A stretch of 64,000 nucleotides of DNA from Marinobacter santoriniensis NKSG1 (GTDB taxonomy: Bacteria; Pseudomonadota; Gammaproteobacteria; Pseudomonadales; Oleiphilaceae): contig NZ_APAT01000013.1 in NCBI RefSeq assembly GCF_000347775.1, forward strand, positions 338,125 through 402,124, given 5' to 3'. The notes under the pieces were generated by a model. That model had not been told where the DNA came from. It saw only the letters and a program-made list of their open reading frames with translations, and ran no database searches. The stretch's first letter is position 1. Every line of letters starts with the position of its first letter. The translations under genes were made by a program, and so were the position numbers. Positions 56,071 through 64,000 of this stretch are shown piece after piece.

Positions 56071-57255
56071 TCAGGCCCCTCCCTTGGCGTGTTCAGCACT
56101 CTTCGGATAGGCCTCCGGATATTTCCGGATGTGCACCTTCAGTTTCTGGAACTGTTCTGCCAGGGCCGGAGGAACCTCGTCGTAGACGTCAGTCACCAGG
56201 CTCTCCAATGGGGGTGGGGGCCGCTTCTGTGCCCGCTTCATGGTTTCGAGCACTTCACGACGCATGGTTTCCTGCAGCTCCTTGTCATCGGCTTCACTCC
56301 ACCATTTCTTGCTTTCGAGCCACAGGCGCATCCGCAGGATGGGGTCCTTCTCGCGCCAGGCGGCTTCTTCATCCTTGCTTCGATAACCGGATGGGTCGTC
56401 CGAGGAGGAGTGCGCTGCCAGACGATAGGTCATGGCCTCGATCAGTACCGGCCGGTTGTGTTCGACCGCAAGTTGTCGAGCGGCTTTGGTGGCTTCGTGA
56501 ACCGCCAGGATGTCGTTACCATCCACACGGATGACATCCATCTTGTAGCCATAGGCCCGAGGCGCCACGCCATCGGCAGCGAACTGTTCGGTCGCAGGCG
56601 TGGAAATGGCATAGCCGTTGTTGCGGCACAGGAAAATGACGGGGACACGCTGAACAGCGGCCATGTTCAATGCGGCGTGGAAATCCCCCTCAGAGGCGGC
56701 GCCTTCACCGAAATAGGTAATGGTACAGTGGCCTTCGCCTGCGAGTTTCTGGCCATAGGCATAGCCGGTGGCCTGGGGAATCTGGGTAGCCAGCGGCGAC
56801 GAGATCGTCATGTAGTTGAGCTTGCTGGAGCCGTAGTGGACGGGCATCTGGCGCCCTTTGCCATAGTCCAGTTCGTTTCCGAACAGCTGATTCATGAATT
56901 CGTCGATGGTGAAACCACGGTAGGCGAGGGCGCCTTGTTCGCGATACTGGGCCATGATCATGTCGTTGTCATCCAGTGCGGCGGCGCTGCCGATAACGGC
57001 GGCTTCTTCACCGGTACACTGCATGTAAAAACTCAGACGGCCCTGGCGCTGGGCGGCGAGCATGCGCTCATCCAGGATCCGGGTGGTGACCATGGTCCGA
57101 TAGATTCGTAGGGCCTTTTCCTTGTCGAGGTCGGGCGCCTTGGCACTCTTATAGAGAGAACCGTCTTCTTTCAGAAGCTTGAAGGTCGGGATACGGAATT
57201 CCGCACCGTCGGTAAACTTCGGGCTATGTACAACTCTGGGTTTTGTTGTTGTCAT
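56071..57255 (-). CDS. bkdA1: Branched-chain alpha-keto acid dehydrogenase E1 alpha subunit
   Basis: A 394-residue subunit that holds thiamine diphosphate. The ThDP/Mg motif is [19 protein letters not shown] with NN about 30 residues later ([12 protein letters not shown]). [20 protein letters not shown] near residue 283 matches the phosphorylation loop of eukaryotic BCKDHA (H-S-T-S-D-D-S-S-A-Y-R). This alignment, and not that of pyruvate dehydrogenase E1alpha, marks branched-chain substrate. ATG 57255 has AGGAAGAGGATT upstream; the frame extends 34 codons earlier. First gene of the bkdA1-bkdA2-bkdB-kinase operon. A LiuR-like palindrome lies 111 bases upstream. Confidence 0.94.
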   Translation of the reverse strand: MTTTKPRVVHSPKFTDGAEFRIPTFKLLKEDGSLYKSAKAPDLDKEKALRIYRTMVTTRILDERMLAAQRQGRLSFYMQCTGEEAAVIGSAAALDDNDMIMAQYREQGALAYRGFTIDEFMNQLFGNELDYGKGRQMPVHYGSSKLNYMTISSPLATQIPQATGYAYGQKLAGEGHCTITYFGEGAASEGDFHAALNMAAVQRVPVIFLCRNNGYAISTPATEQFAADGVAPRAYGYKMDVIRVDGNDILAVHEATKAARQLAVEHNRPVLIEAMTYRLAAHSSSDDPSGYRSKDEEAAWREKDPILRMRLWLESKKWWSEADDKELQETMRREVLETMKRAQKRPPPPLESLVTDVYDEVPPALAEQFQKLKVHIRKYPEAYPKSAEHAKGGA

Positions 57256-57365
57256 AATCCTCTTCCTGGGGTATTGGCCTGAGGAACAAAACACGCCTTT
57301 TGGGCATGTCGTTAGTGTCATTGTAGACAAACTGATGGCATCTGGTGTGATAACCATCAGAGATC

Positions 57366-57381
57366 TTTACCTTAACGTAAA
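57366..57381. promoter_or_regulatory. LiuR-like palindrome upstream of the bkd operon
   Basis: TTTACCTTAACGTAAA is a 16-base palindrome with a single mismatched pair. It agrees, from memory, with the TTTACGTTAACGTAAA-type operator reported for LiuR, the MerR-family repressor of branched-chain amino acid degradation in gammaproteobacteria. It lies in the 269-base gap between the bkd operon and the DUF1499-like gene, 111 bases before the E1alpha start. No liuR gene is in the window. Confidence 0.6.
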
Positions 57382-57524
57382 CTGCATGACTAGGGTAGAC
57401 CTTGATGCGGGATTGTCATTCAAAATCAACGGTGCTCGCCTTGGACTGACACAATCGAGGCTGTTCTGCGTATATTGCGTGAGTGAGCATTGGATTTTTT
57501 TGTTATCAACAATTCCGAGGGTTT

Positions 57525-57992
57525 ATGACCGCGATCCGCTTCGTTGTTTTAAGTTGCCTGTTGGCAATGTCAGGCTGTGCATCCACCGGCAATGTCCCCG
57601 CCTCAGGTACCGCTTTCAAGCTTGATGGCTGCAGCCCTTTTCTCAATTGTGTCTCCAGTGAATCCAGTGTCGGCCTCTATCAAGTCCAGTCGATAGAGCT
57701 GCTTCAGCCACTGGATCCGTCATCCTGGGACCGCATCAAGTCCACCGCGCTTGAGCTTCCCGGCGCCTCCCTGGAGGAAGCACGGTATGGCTACGCCAAT
57801 ATCACTTGCTACAGTGATTTTTTCGGTTTTCCGGATTTCCTGGAGATCCTGGTGGCTGACGATGGCCGGCACCTGAATGTGCGATCTCAGTCGATGCTTG
57901 GCTTCTACGATCTCGGGGTGAACCGGGCCAGGGTAGAGCGCTTGCGTGAACATCTGGCAGAAAAGGACATTGCTGTGGGGGCGGTACAGTGA
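57525..57992 (+). CDS. DUF1499-like lipoprotein
   Basis: A 155-residue exported protein. The signal peptide (IRFVVLSCLLAMSGC) ends in lipobox M-S-G-C followed by ASTG. The body has NCVSSESS, HLNVRSQSMLGFYDLGVNRARVE-type segments typical of DUF1499 proteins, in which the C-V-S-S and final R-S-x-S/R-x-G-x-x-D-x-G-x-N-R-x-R pattern recur. Function is unknown; some members sit near the cell envelope. ATG 57525 has CGAGG seven bases upstream; the earlier GTG 57483 would add 14 residues before the signal. It is divergent from bkdA1 and lies 108 bases before mqo. Confidence 0.77.
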   Translation: MTAIRFVVLSCLLAMSGCASTGNVPASGTAFKLDGCSPFLNCVSSESSVGLYQVQSIELLQPLDPSSWDRIKSTALELPGASLEEARYGYANITCYSDFFGFPDFLEILVADDGRHLNVRSQSMLGFYDLGVNRARVERLREHLAEKDIAVGAVQ

Positions 57993-58100
57993 ATCCGGGG
58001 ACATACCGGTTTGTTTTCCGGTGTCTGGCTCAAGCGTGGTACCTTCGATCCATCACCGGTTAATTGATAGCAGCGACACGGAAGCTGGCGAGGAGACCAA

Positions 58101-59567
58101 ATGAACGTATTCATCATTGGCGCGGGAATTATGGGCACCACCTTTGCGACCCTGGCAAAGGAGTTTGCGCCCGACCTGGATGTCACGATCCTGGAAAGAC
58201 TTGATGGACCGGGAGAAGGCAACTCATGGGTATTCAACAACGCCGGCACCGGTCACGAAGCGAATTGCGAACTGAATTACACCCCGGTGGATGAAGAGGT
58301 CATTTCCGTTGAAAAGGCACTGAAGATCCATGCCCAATTCAATGTTGCCAAGCAGTTCTGGGCCTATCTGGTCGGGAAGGGCGCCATCCAGGACCCGACG
58401 TCCTTTATCAATCAAACCAGGCACTGCACCATCGTATCGGAAGCCTCGATCAACGAGCTGAAACTTCGATTCAAGGAAATGTCCGCACATCACTTTTTCG
58501 AAAACATGCGTTATTCGGACGACTTCGATGAGATCAAGAGCTGGATTCCGTACACCATGGAAGGTCGGCCTCGCCATGAGAAAATGGCTGCGACGGTGAT
58601 CGAAACCGGCACCGATGTAAACTTTGGCGCCTTGACGGAAAAGATGGCGGAGTACGCGGTTCAGACTCTGGGTGTCAAAATCGAGTATGGCACTCATGTG
58701 AAACGGGTGCACCGAAGCCCGTCCGGCACCTGGCTTATCGAGGCTGAACAGAGAGGCGCCAGGGTTCAACACAAGGCCGACGTTCTCTTTGTGGGTGCCG
58801 GTGGCGGCGCGTTCCCGCTACTGAAAAGGAGCCACCAACCCTTCCGCCGGCGCTATACCGGTTTTCCCGTGGGCGGGCGCTTCCTTCAGGCCCCCATCAG
58901 CGAAGAGCAAGCCGATCAATACCGCGCCAAAACCTATGGCAAGGCAAAAGTTGGCGCACCTCCCATGTCCGTGCCGCACCTCGACCTGCGGGTAGCGGAT
59001 GGCCAGCACTATTTACTGTTCGGTCCGTTCGCGTCTTTCAAACCGGTGCTAGAGAAGGGCCGCGGCTTTTTCGATTACCTCCGGTCCATGCGGCTTCACG
59101 ATATCCCGGGCCTGCTGAACGTTGCCCGGGAGCATTTTCCACTGGTGAGTTACCTGATTTCCGAAACCTTCAAAGGCGAGAAAAGCATGCTCGAGGAGCT
59201 TGAGACATTTGCGCCGGGCCTGAGCAGCCGATTCGACTGGAAGCCCGTGAATGCGGGCCAACGGGTGCAGATCATCAAGGATGGAAATCTACAGATGGGC
59301 ACGGAAATCGTCGTTTCCAGCGATAAAACCTACGGCACCTTGCTTGGCGCCTCACCGGGTGCATCGGTGTCGCCCGAAGTGATGTTGCGCTGTCTGGAGC
59401 AGATGCTTCCGGCGATCTTCTCGAAAGAGGATGCCGGGAAAAAGAGAAAGGAAATTTTCCCGGAGGATGACCTGGAAACGCTGATCCAGAATCCCGACCG
59501 GTACCGGGAAATCCGGGATGCGGTCAACGATCAGCTGGGAATACATCCGTCAGCGGCGACATCCTGA
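58101..59567 (+). CDS. mqo: Malate:quinone oxidoreductase
   Basis: A 488-residue FAD protein that oxidises malate to oxaloacetate and passes electrons to the quinone pool at the inner membrane, bypassing NAD-linked malate dehydrogenase. The FAD motif VFIIGAGIMGTTFATLAKEF is at the N-terminus, followed by GPGEGNSWVFNNAGTGHEAN and CELNYTP, hallmark Mqo sequence. DVLFVGAGGGAFPLL and GFPVGGRFL follow in the middle, and GTLLGASPGASVSPEVMLR near the C-terminus. Length is typical. GAGGAGACC precedes ATG 58101. It is convergent with the aminotransferase gene, eight bases apart. Confidence 0.93.
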   Translation: MNVFIIGAGIMGTTFATLAKEFAPDLDVTILERLDGPGEGNSWVFNNAGTGHEANCELNYTPVDEEVISVEKALKIHAQFNVAKQFWAYLVGKGAIQDPTSFINQTRHCTIVSEASINELKLRFKEMSAHHFFENMRYSDDFDEIKSWIPYTMEGRPRHEKMAATVIETGTDVNFGALTEKMAEYAVQTLGVKIEYGTHVKRVHRSPSGTWLIEAEQRGARVQHKADVLFVGAGGGAFPLLKRSHQPFRRRYTGFPVGGRFLQAPISEEQADQYRAKTYGKAKVGAPPMSVPHLDLRVADGQHYLLFGPFASFKPVLEKGRGFFDYLRSMRLHDIPGLLNVAREHFPLVSYLISETFKGEKSMLEELETFAPGLSSRFDWKPVNAGQRVQIIKDGNLQMGTEIVVSSDKTYGTLLGASPGASVSPEVMLRCLEQMLPAIFSKEDAGKKRKEIFPEDDLETLIQNPDRYREIRDAVNDQLGIHPSAATS

Positions 59568-59575
59568 GGCATTGA

Positions 59576-60778
59576 TTACGCAAATGCCTTCTGGAGGCGC
59601 TCCATGCCTTTCTGGAGCGATTCCTCGTTAGCCGCAAAAGACAGCCGCATGTGTCCCGGTGCATTGAAAGCCGATCCCGGGACCATCGCGATCCCAAGTT
59701 CGTCCAGCAGCCATTCGCCGAGCTCCTGGTCGTCTTCAACCTCATCAAGACTCTCAATCACCCGTGAGAAGTCCGGCAAACAGTAGAAGCTGCCCTGGGC
59801 TGGCTGGCAATCGATTTTGCCAATACGATCAATGCCTTCCTGAACGAGGCGTGCGCGCTGCGCAAACCGGTTCGTCATCCTGTGGACATCATCCAGCCCG
59901 CCATTGAGGGCTGCGGCCGCTGCAACCTGAGAAACCGCGGCTGTGTGCGAGTTTGTCTGGCCCTGTAACTTAAGCATTTCTGCAATCAGCAGCTCCGGGC
60001 CGGCGACAATGCCCACGCGCCAGCCAGTCATCGCATAGGCTTTCGACACACCGTTGATCACCACCGTCCGATCTTTCAGGGACGGACAGGCGTTCAGGAT
60101 ATTGGTGAACGGCTCAGAGCCGAAACGCAGGTGCTCGTAGATGTCATCGGTAATAACAAACGCATTGGGATAATTCAGCAACACGTCGCCCAGCGCCGCC
60201 AGGGCGTCCCGGCTGTATATCTGGCCGGTGGGATTGTTCGGCGTGTTCAGAAGTACCACCCGGGTACGCTCGCTCATGCAGCGCTCAAGCGTTTCGGGCG
60301 TCAGGACAAAGCCATCCTCAAGTCGGGTTGGCGCCTCGACAATTCGAGCGCCTGCAATTTTTGCAATGGCCGGATAACTTCCCCAATGAGGTGAGGGGAT
60401 CACGACTTCATCTGCAGGACCCAGCAGTGACAGGCAGGCGTTGAAGAGTGCCTGTTTGGCGCCGCAGCTATGCATTACCTCGCTGTCGCGGAAGTGAAGG
60501 CCATTCTCCCGTTCAAACTTGTTACGGATAGCGTCCTTCAGTATCGAGAGACCGGCGATGGGGGTGTACCGCGTGTAACCATCGTCGAGCGCCTGTTTGG
60601 CTGCGTCGATGATCCACCTGGGCGTGTCGAAATCCGGTTCACCGGCATCCATCCGGACGATGTCGTGTCCCTGATCGGAAAGCGCCTTGGCGCGCCGGCC
60701 GATGTGAAATATCGACGACTCCGACAGATCTTCCACACGCCGGGCAAAGTGAACGGGGTGTTGCTCGGTCGAGGACAT
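59576..60778 (-). CDS. Pyridoxal-phosphate aminotransferase, aspartate aminotransferase (class I) type
   Basis: A 400-residue class I/II aminotransferase. VRMDAGEPDFDTPRWIIDAA opens the fold, LLNTPNNPTGQIYSRDAL holds the conserved Asn and Pro, and VINGVSKAYAMTGWRVGIVA carries the PLP lysine near residue 243. The C-terminal Arg that binds the substrate carboxylate lies in GHMRLSFA. It is of the bacterial subgroup I-beta type often annotated AspC/AspB. It would convert aspartate and 2-oxoglutarate to oxaloacetate and glutamate. Beside mqo, which makes oxaloacetate, the pair may balance that pool. Substrate range is not certain from sequence. Confidence 0.9.
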   Translation of the reverse strand: MSSTEQHPVHFARRVEDLSESSIFHIGRRAKALSDQGHDIVRMDAGEPDFDTPRWIIDAAKQALDDGYTRYTPIAGLSILKDAIRNKFERENGLHFRDSEVMHSCGAKQALFNACLSLLGPADEVVIPSPHWGSYPAIAKIAGARIVEAPTRLEDGFVLTPETLERCMSERTRVVLLNTPNNPTGQIYSRDALAALGDVLLNYPNAFVITDDIYEHLRFGSEPFTNILNACPSLKDRTVVINGVSKAYAMTGWRVGIVAGPELLIAEMLKLQGQTNSHTAAVSQVAAAAALNGGLDDVHRMTNRFAQRARLVQEGIDRIGKIDCQPAQGSFYCLPDFSRVIESLDEVEDDQELGEWLLDELGIAMVPGSAFNAPGHMRLSFAANEESLQKGMERLQKAFA

Positions 60779-60906
60779 GATAGAAACCTCGCTGCCTGAA
60801 TAGCCAGTTGCTACAACAATGTAGACCTGACTTTAACCCTAGTTGTCCGGAGCCTTCGGGGAAATACTATATTCCACGGATGTTAGGCAGAGCCGTGGTG
60901 AACTAA

Positions 60907-61038
60907 TCAGCCGGTAAGCTGTTCGTCGTTCTGCTTCTCAATCAACTGGGTTTTGCCAACGGCGACGCTGAGTGCAACGGCCAATGTGACGAAGGCAGCC
61001 AGGCCGCCAAAAAGAGTAATCACAGGGAGAACGTTCAT
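60907..61038 (-). CDS. Small 43-residue single-span membrane protein
   Basis: A short ORF: MNVLPVITLFGGLAAFVTLA then VALSVAVGKTQ, with a charged tail (LIEKQNDEQLTG). One membrane helix of about 22 residues, small N-terminus, Lys after the helix. TGAGGT lies ten bases before ATG 61038, a little far. It sits in the 497-base gap between the aminotransferase and SelO genes, which otherwise lacks a gene (60779-60906 and 61039-61275 look like promoter DNA). Coding potential is supported by GC-rich third positions and amphipathic layout. Function is unknown. Confidence 0.5.
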   Translation of the reverse strand: MNVLPVITLFGGLAAFVTLAVALSVAVGKTQLIEKQNDEQLTG

Positions 61039-61275
61039 GGCTATAAGACCTCAAATGTTGCTGGTGCTGGAGTGTGCTTCGGTTCAATAACCGGTTATGT
61101 GCAAGCTAAGTATTAGTGTACGAGGGGAATGGCCACGAGGGTGTAGGCAGAAACCAATATCGGGCATATGCAAATGTCCTTACTCCCCTGAATCATCTTG
61201 TCTGTTCGTTATCGCACGGAGGGTGAAAAAGAAGATATAGTCCATAACCACACCTCCATGCATGAAGGAGTCCCT

Positions 61276-62979
61276 ATGCTCAAGCGATCGCCGCGGGAAA
61301 CGCATTCCAATGTCGCCGCCCTCGAGGATCTTGCGAGTCTCGCAGAGTACTCATTCATGGATACCCTTAATTGCGACCCTGAGGCGAAAACAACCGGGGC
61401 CGACCATTCGCCCAGGCAGGTTTTCTCGGGCCACTATGTTCCGGTCAAACCCACACCAATAGAAAATCCGGAATACGTCTCGCACAGCCAAAGCCTGTTT
61501 CGCGAACTGGGCTTCGCCGACAGCCTGGCGCAGTCAGACGATTTCGTACGTATGTTCTCCGGCGACCTGTCGCATGTTCCGGAGCCGATGCGCAAAGTGG
61601 GTTGGGCGTGCGGCTACGCACTGTCTATTTATGGCAACGAATTCACTCAGCAGTGCCCGTTTCAGACCGGGAATGGATACGGCGATGGTCGGGCTATTTC
61701 CGTGCTTGAGGCCGTCATCAACGGTCAGCGCTGGGAAATGCAGCTGAAAGGGGCAGGGCGTACACCCTACTGCCGCGGCGCGGACGGCCGGGCTGTTCTG
61801 CGTTCCAGTGTGCGGGAGTTCCTGGCACAGGAGCACATGCACGCGCTTGGTGTGCCAACGTCACGGTCTTTGAGTCTGTACGTGTCGGAAACCGAGAAAG
61901 TCAGGCGTCCATGGTATTCGGAGGGCTCACGCTCAATGGATCCGGATGTGCTGATTTCCGAGCCCGTTGCCATCTCCACGCGGGTTGCGCCGTCGTTCAT
62001 TCGGGTAGGGCAGATCGAGCTCTTCAGTCGTCGTGCCCGCAGGAACGAACACCCAGGGGCAATGGAGGAGCTCGAGAAGATCGTCCTGCACCTGATCGAT
62101 CGGGAGTATAACGGCGTTATCGACCAGACATTGCCCACTTCTGAAAAAGCCGTGTGGCTGGCACGAGAGTTCCGCAGCCGACTGACCTCGCTTGTGGCGA
62201 ACTGGATCCGCGTTGGCTACTGCCAGGGTAATTTCAACAGTGACAACTGTGCCGCCGGCGGCTTCACGCTGGACTATGGGCCCTTTGGATTCTGCGACGC
62301 GTTCGATCCGCATTACCAGCCCTGGACGGGTGGCGGCCAGCACTTTTCGTTCTTGAACCAGCCCATGGCGGCGGAGCGCAACTTCTACTCGTTTTGTTCA
62401 GCGCTGCAGCCACTGTTGACCAAGCACACGGACTGCCTGCGCCAGCTCGACGAAATTCAACGTGATTTTCCCAGAGTGATGCAGGAGCAGATGGAGACGA
62501 TGTGGGCGGCCAAACTCGGACTCGACGCTTTTCATCCAGATCTGTTCAGAGAACTCGCAACGCTGATGATGCAAACGCCCGTTGATTACACCATCTTCTT
62601 CCGGGAACTCTCATCGTTGCCCGACAACATTGAGCCGCTCAAGAAAAGCTTCTACGGCGGGCGGACTTATTTGGCAGACCCGGAAGGACTGGACCAGCGC
62701 TGGTCAGCGTGGCTCACTAAATGGCAATCACTCACTGAACATCGCTCTCGTGAGGAGCTATCCAGCCAGATGAAGCACGCCAATCCGAAGTACAGTTTGA
62801 AGGAATGGTTCCTTGTGCCTGCCTACCAGCAGGCCGCTTCAGGAAACTACGCCATGCTCCGAGAGCTGCAGCAAGTTATGACTCAGCCATACGCCGAGCA
62901 ATCGGAAAGCGTCGAGAAGAAATACTACAGGCTGAAGCCGCTGGAGCTGTTCGGCGTTGGGGGAGCGTCCCACTGTTAA
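61276..62979 (+). CDS. selO: Protein adenylyltransferase SelO (YdiU/UPF0061)
   Basis: A 567-residue pseudokinase-fold AMPylator. SelO transfers AMP to Ser, Thr or Tyr of target proteins and influences redox homeostasis. Family signatures: [37 protein letters not shown] (near residues 155-175, containing the nucleotide-binding Lys/Arg), [40 protein letters not shown] with the metal-binding Asn and Asp, and [15 protein letters not shown] 61276 with AAGGAG is preferred over an upstream TTG at 61198. The usual C-terminal C-x-x-C is absent: the protein ends with a single Cys two residues from the end (ASHC). It stands alone, and an AT-rich region follows. Confidence 0.93.
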   Translation: MLKRSPRETHSNVAALEDLASLAEYSFMDTLNCDPEAKTTGADHSPRQVFSGHYVPVKPTPIENPEYVSHSQSLFRELGFADSLAQSDDFVRMFSGDLSHVPEPMRKVGWACGYALSIYGNEFTQQCPFQTGNGYGDGRAISVLEAVINGQRWEMQLKGAGRTPYCRGADGRAVLRSSVREFLAQEHMHALGVPTSRSLSLYVSETEKVRRPWYSEGSRSMDPDVLISEPVAISTRVAPSFIRVGQIELFSRRARRNEHPGAMEELEKIVLHLIDREYNGVIDQTLPTSEKAVWLAREFRSRLTSLVANWIRVGYCQGNFNSDNCAAGGFTLDYGPFGFCDAFDPHYQPWTGGGQHFSFLNQPMAAERNFYSFCSALQPLLTKHTDCLRQLDEIQRDFPRVMQEQMETMWAAKLGLDAFHPDLFRELATLMMQTPVDYTIFFRELSSLPDNIEPLKKSFYGGRTYLADPEGLDQRWSAWLTKWQSLTEHRSREELSSQMKHANPKYSLKEWFLVPAYQQAASGNYAMLRELQQVMTQPYAEQSESVEKKYYRLKPLELFGVGGASHC

Positions 62980-63281
62980 TTTCAAACGAATGTAAGACTT
63001 GCGACTTCGAGAAATCAAAGGCTTAGAAGAGGGTTTTGAATAGCGGGAATTTGAGCTTCAAATTCTTCATGAGATTTTGTGCCTGTTTTTCAAAATTAGG
63101 TGAGACTAACTTGAAAAGCATGCTGTAATGGTCTGATTTAGCTATTTAAATTCTAGTATTTTATAGCAGTACCAACGTCTGCTGTAAAGGACGGGGTGCC
63201 TATTCAGGAACGAGGCATCTGCCCAAAAAGAGGCAAAGTTTTGAGCTACAATAGCGGTATCTGGATCTGATGGTGATCGTG
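62980..63281. other. AT-rich gap after selO
   Basis: About 300 bases with no convincing gene. It is AT-rich compared with selO and most of the window. It contains one perfect inverted repeat (separate entry), but no tRNA, no identifiable insertion sequence end and no convincing terminator. The composition change suggests the beginning of acquired DNA. Confidence 0.5.
63047..63065. repeat. Short perfect inverted repeat downstream of selO
   Basis: GAATTTGA (63047-63054) and TCAAATTC (63058-63065) flank a three-base loop. It lies 68 bases after selO with no T-run directly following (TTCATGAG). It may be a transcript-end hairpin or a protein-binding site; its origin is unclear. Confidence 0.4.
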
Positions 63282-63470
63282 ATGAACGATAAGGCTGAAA
63301 AGCGAAGCAGAAAAAAGGATCGTGCAAAGCAAGTCGGTCAGGCTGAAGCACAGGGAACATTCAGAGGCGAGTTCCGGGTCAGCGCTGCCCGACTCAAGGA
63401 GATTGGAAATGAAGGATTTCGGCGTATGGAAAATCTTGCCGACGAGGATATTGGAGAATTCGCGGAGTGA
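63282..63470 (+). CDS. Small charged hypothetical protein
   Basis: A 62-residue ORF: a strongly basic N-terminus (EKRSRKKDRAKQVGQAEAQG) and an acidic C-terminus (ENLADEDIGEFAE) around FRVSAARLKEIGNEGFRRM. ATG 63282 is chosen; in-frame ATG 63270 is possible. The ribosome site is weak. No family is recognised. It lies between selO and the possible TniQ-like gene, in AT-richer DNA. Amino-acid composition and lack of rare codons make it a plausible gene, but it could be chance. Confidence 0.42.
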   Translation: MNDKAEKRSRKKDRAKQVGQAEAQGTFRGEFRVSAARLKEIGNEGFRRMENLADEDIGEFAE

Positions 63471-63513
63471 TCTTATTGCATTGCCAGAGAACCTTGCCTG
63501 ACACTTCACTCAA

Positions 63514-64000
63514 TCAGTGACCGGCTAGGCTCTCAACATATGCCAAATAGGATGCGCCAACGATTTGGTCTCTCCCACCTCTCACCCAGTCCACACATTC
63601 CAGCCTTCCGGCAGAAACGAGTGACATGAGCTTGCTTTTGCCACAGTGCAGAGCGGCCATCACGCGATAACATTCCAGATTCCCAGAGCACTGCCCCCGT
63701 AACTCCGCTCCGAGCCAGTTATCTAAAGTACTCTCGTCAATTTCAATACTTAGCGCGTCGGCTGACCAGAACAAATGTCCCTTGATTTCTCGCGACCATA
63801 CTGCGGCTAGTAGGCGACCAAAACTGGTTAGATTACGGTCTAACCGGACGTCGTTCATCGAAACCAAGGCGGATGCGGCCCCGCTGTCTTTTTTCTGGCC
63901 AAGTACTTCAGAGAGCACAGCAAGGTCTCTAATGTCAAAAATTTGCTGTCGCACCACATGGGTACTATTCAGAGGTGTGATGCAGCGACAATCAAGGCAG
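63514..64000 (-). CDS. 3' part of a gene running off the right edge, possibly TniQ-like
   Basis: The leftward frame is open from the window edge to its stop at 63514, giving 161 visible residues. GTG 63957 is only an internal codon. The visible part begins with a cysteine cluster (CLDCRC), followed by a helical region (FDIRDLAVLSEVLG, FGRLLAAVWSREIKGHLFW) and a C-terminal helix-turn-helix-like segment (AALHCGKSKLMSLVSAGRLE). A zinc-ribbon-like cluster followed by helical DNA-binding segments resembles TniQ/TnsD target-selection proteins of Tn7-like elements, but the match is by impression only. Composition is AT-richer than the genome. Confidence 0.35.
   Translation of the reverse strand, partial: CLDCRCITPLNSTHVVRQQIFDIRDLAVLSEVLGQKKDSGAASALVSMNDVRLDRNLTSFGRLLAAVWSREIKGHLFWSADALSIEIDESTLDNWLGAELRGQCSGNLECYRVMAALHCGKSKLMSLVSAGRLECVDWVRGGRDQIVGASYLAYVESLAGH

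Noticed and set aside
53458..57255. Operon as pyruvate or acetoin dehydrogenase
   Set aside because: The E1alpha loop matches BCKDH, E1 is split in two subunits of branched-chain type, and a LiuR-like site lies upstream.
58010..58050. CCGG-based hairpin between the DUF1499-like gene and mqo as a terminator
   Set aside because: The stem has a bulge and no T-run follows on either strand.
59568..59591. AGGCATT/AATGCCT stem at the mqo-aminotransferase junction as a terminator
   Set aside because: It overlaps the end of the aminotransferase coding region and lacks a T-run; too weak to call.
1..64000. CRISPR arrays, tRNA or rRNA genes, prophage genes, riboswitches
   Set aside because: No regularly spaced repeats, cloverleaf sequences, structural phage genes or recognisable riboswitch cores were seen by reading; automated scans could not be run.

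Overview
The window looks like a chromosomal segment of a marine, aerobic, GC-rich gammaproteobacterium, most like Marinobacter. The genus is inferred from protein flavour and gene content (DabAB carbon uptake, malate:quinone oxidoreductase, a complete FNR-type regulator, a TonB-dependent receptor, branched-chain keto-acid degradation). There is no rRNA or marker gene to prove it. No tRNA, rRNA, CRISPR array or complete insertion sequence was found.

Region 1 (1-8560) is an anti-phage / restriction-modification island, more AT-rich in its first 6.8 kb than the rest. It holds the end of a Z1-domain helicase-like protein, a PD-(D/E)XK (DUF4420-like) nuclease and an AIPR-family protein in one tightly overlapping operon. 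These are three core parts of the Mza-type (MutL-Z1-DUF-AIPR) arrangement; any MutL-like ATPase would lie left of the window. Facing them are a 5-methylcytosine DNA methyltransferase, a divergent Vsr-type mismatch endonuclease and an unusual methyltransferase-HNH nuclease fusion.

Region 2 (8633-20340) is metabolic and regulatory. It has an Old Yellow Enzyme-type oxidoreductase, a CIA30/SDR gene pair, a GAF-GAF-GGDEF-EAL cyclic-di-GMP protein, an FNR/ANR-type regulator, a three-gene operon (AGPS-like FAD oxidase, GlpD-like dehydrogenase, FGGY kinase) and a LapG-like periplasmic protease.

Region 3 (20348-28936) is a type II secretion locus: gspC leftward, gspEFGHIJKLM rightward, with no gspD secretin or prepilin peptidase here. 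It is followed by a GNAT acetyltransferase and glutathione reductase.

Region 4 (31045-41231) has a hybrid histidine kinase, periplasmic binding protein and TonB-dependent receptor in one leftward operon, then a J-like membrane protein, a GntR/transporter pair, a Baeyer-Villiger-type monooxygenase and a LysR regulator.

Region 5 (41360-51589) begins with dabB-dabA (dissolved inorganic carbon uptake), next to the LysR gene and a palindromic operator. A FabH-type synthase overlaps dabA tail to tail. A YdcH protein, a lipoprotein, an antitoxin/zeta-like toxin pair, a thioesterase and a chemotaxis receptor follow.

Region 6 (51608-64000) holds a leftward bkd operon (E1alpha, E1beta, E2) ending in a Hanks-type protein kinase, with a LiuR-like palindrome upstream. 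It continues with a DUF1499-like lipoprotein, mqo, an aspartate-type aminotransferase, a 43-residue membrane protein, SelO, then an AT-rich tail with a small ORF and the 3' end of a gene that may encode a TniQ-like transposition protein.
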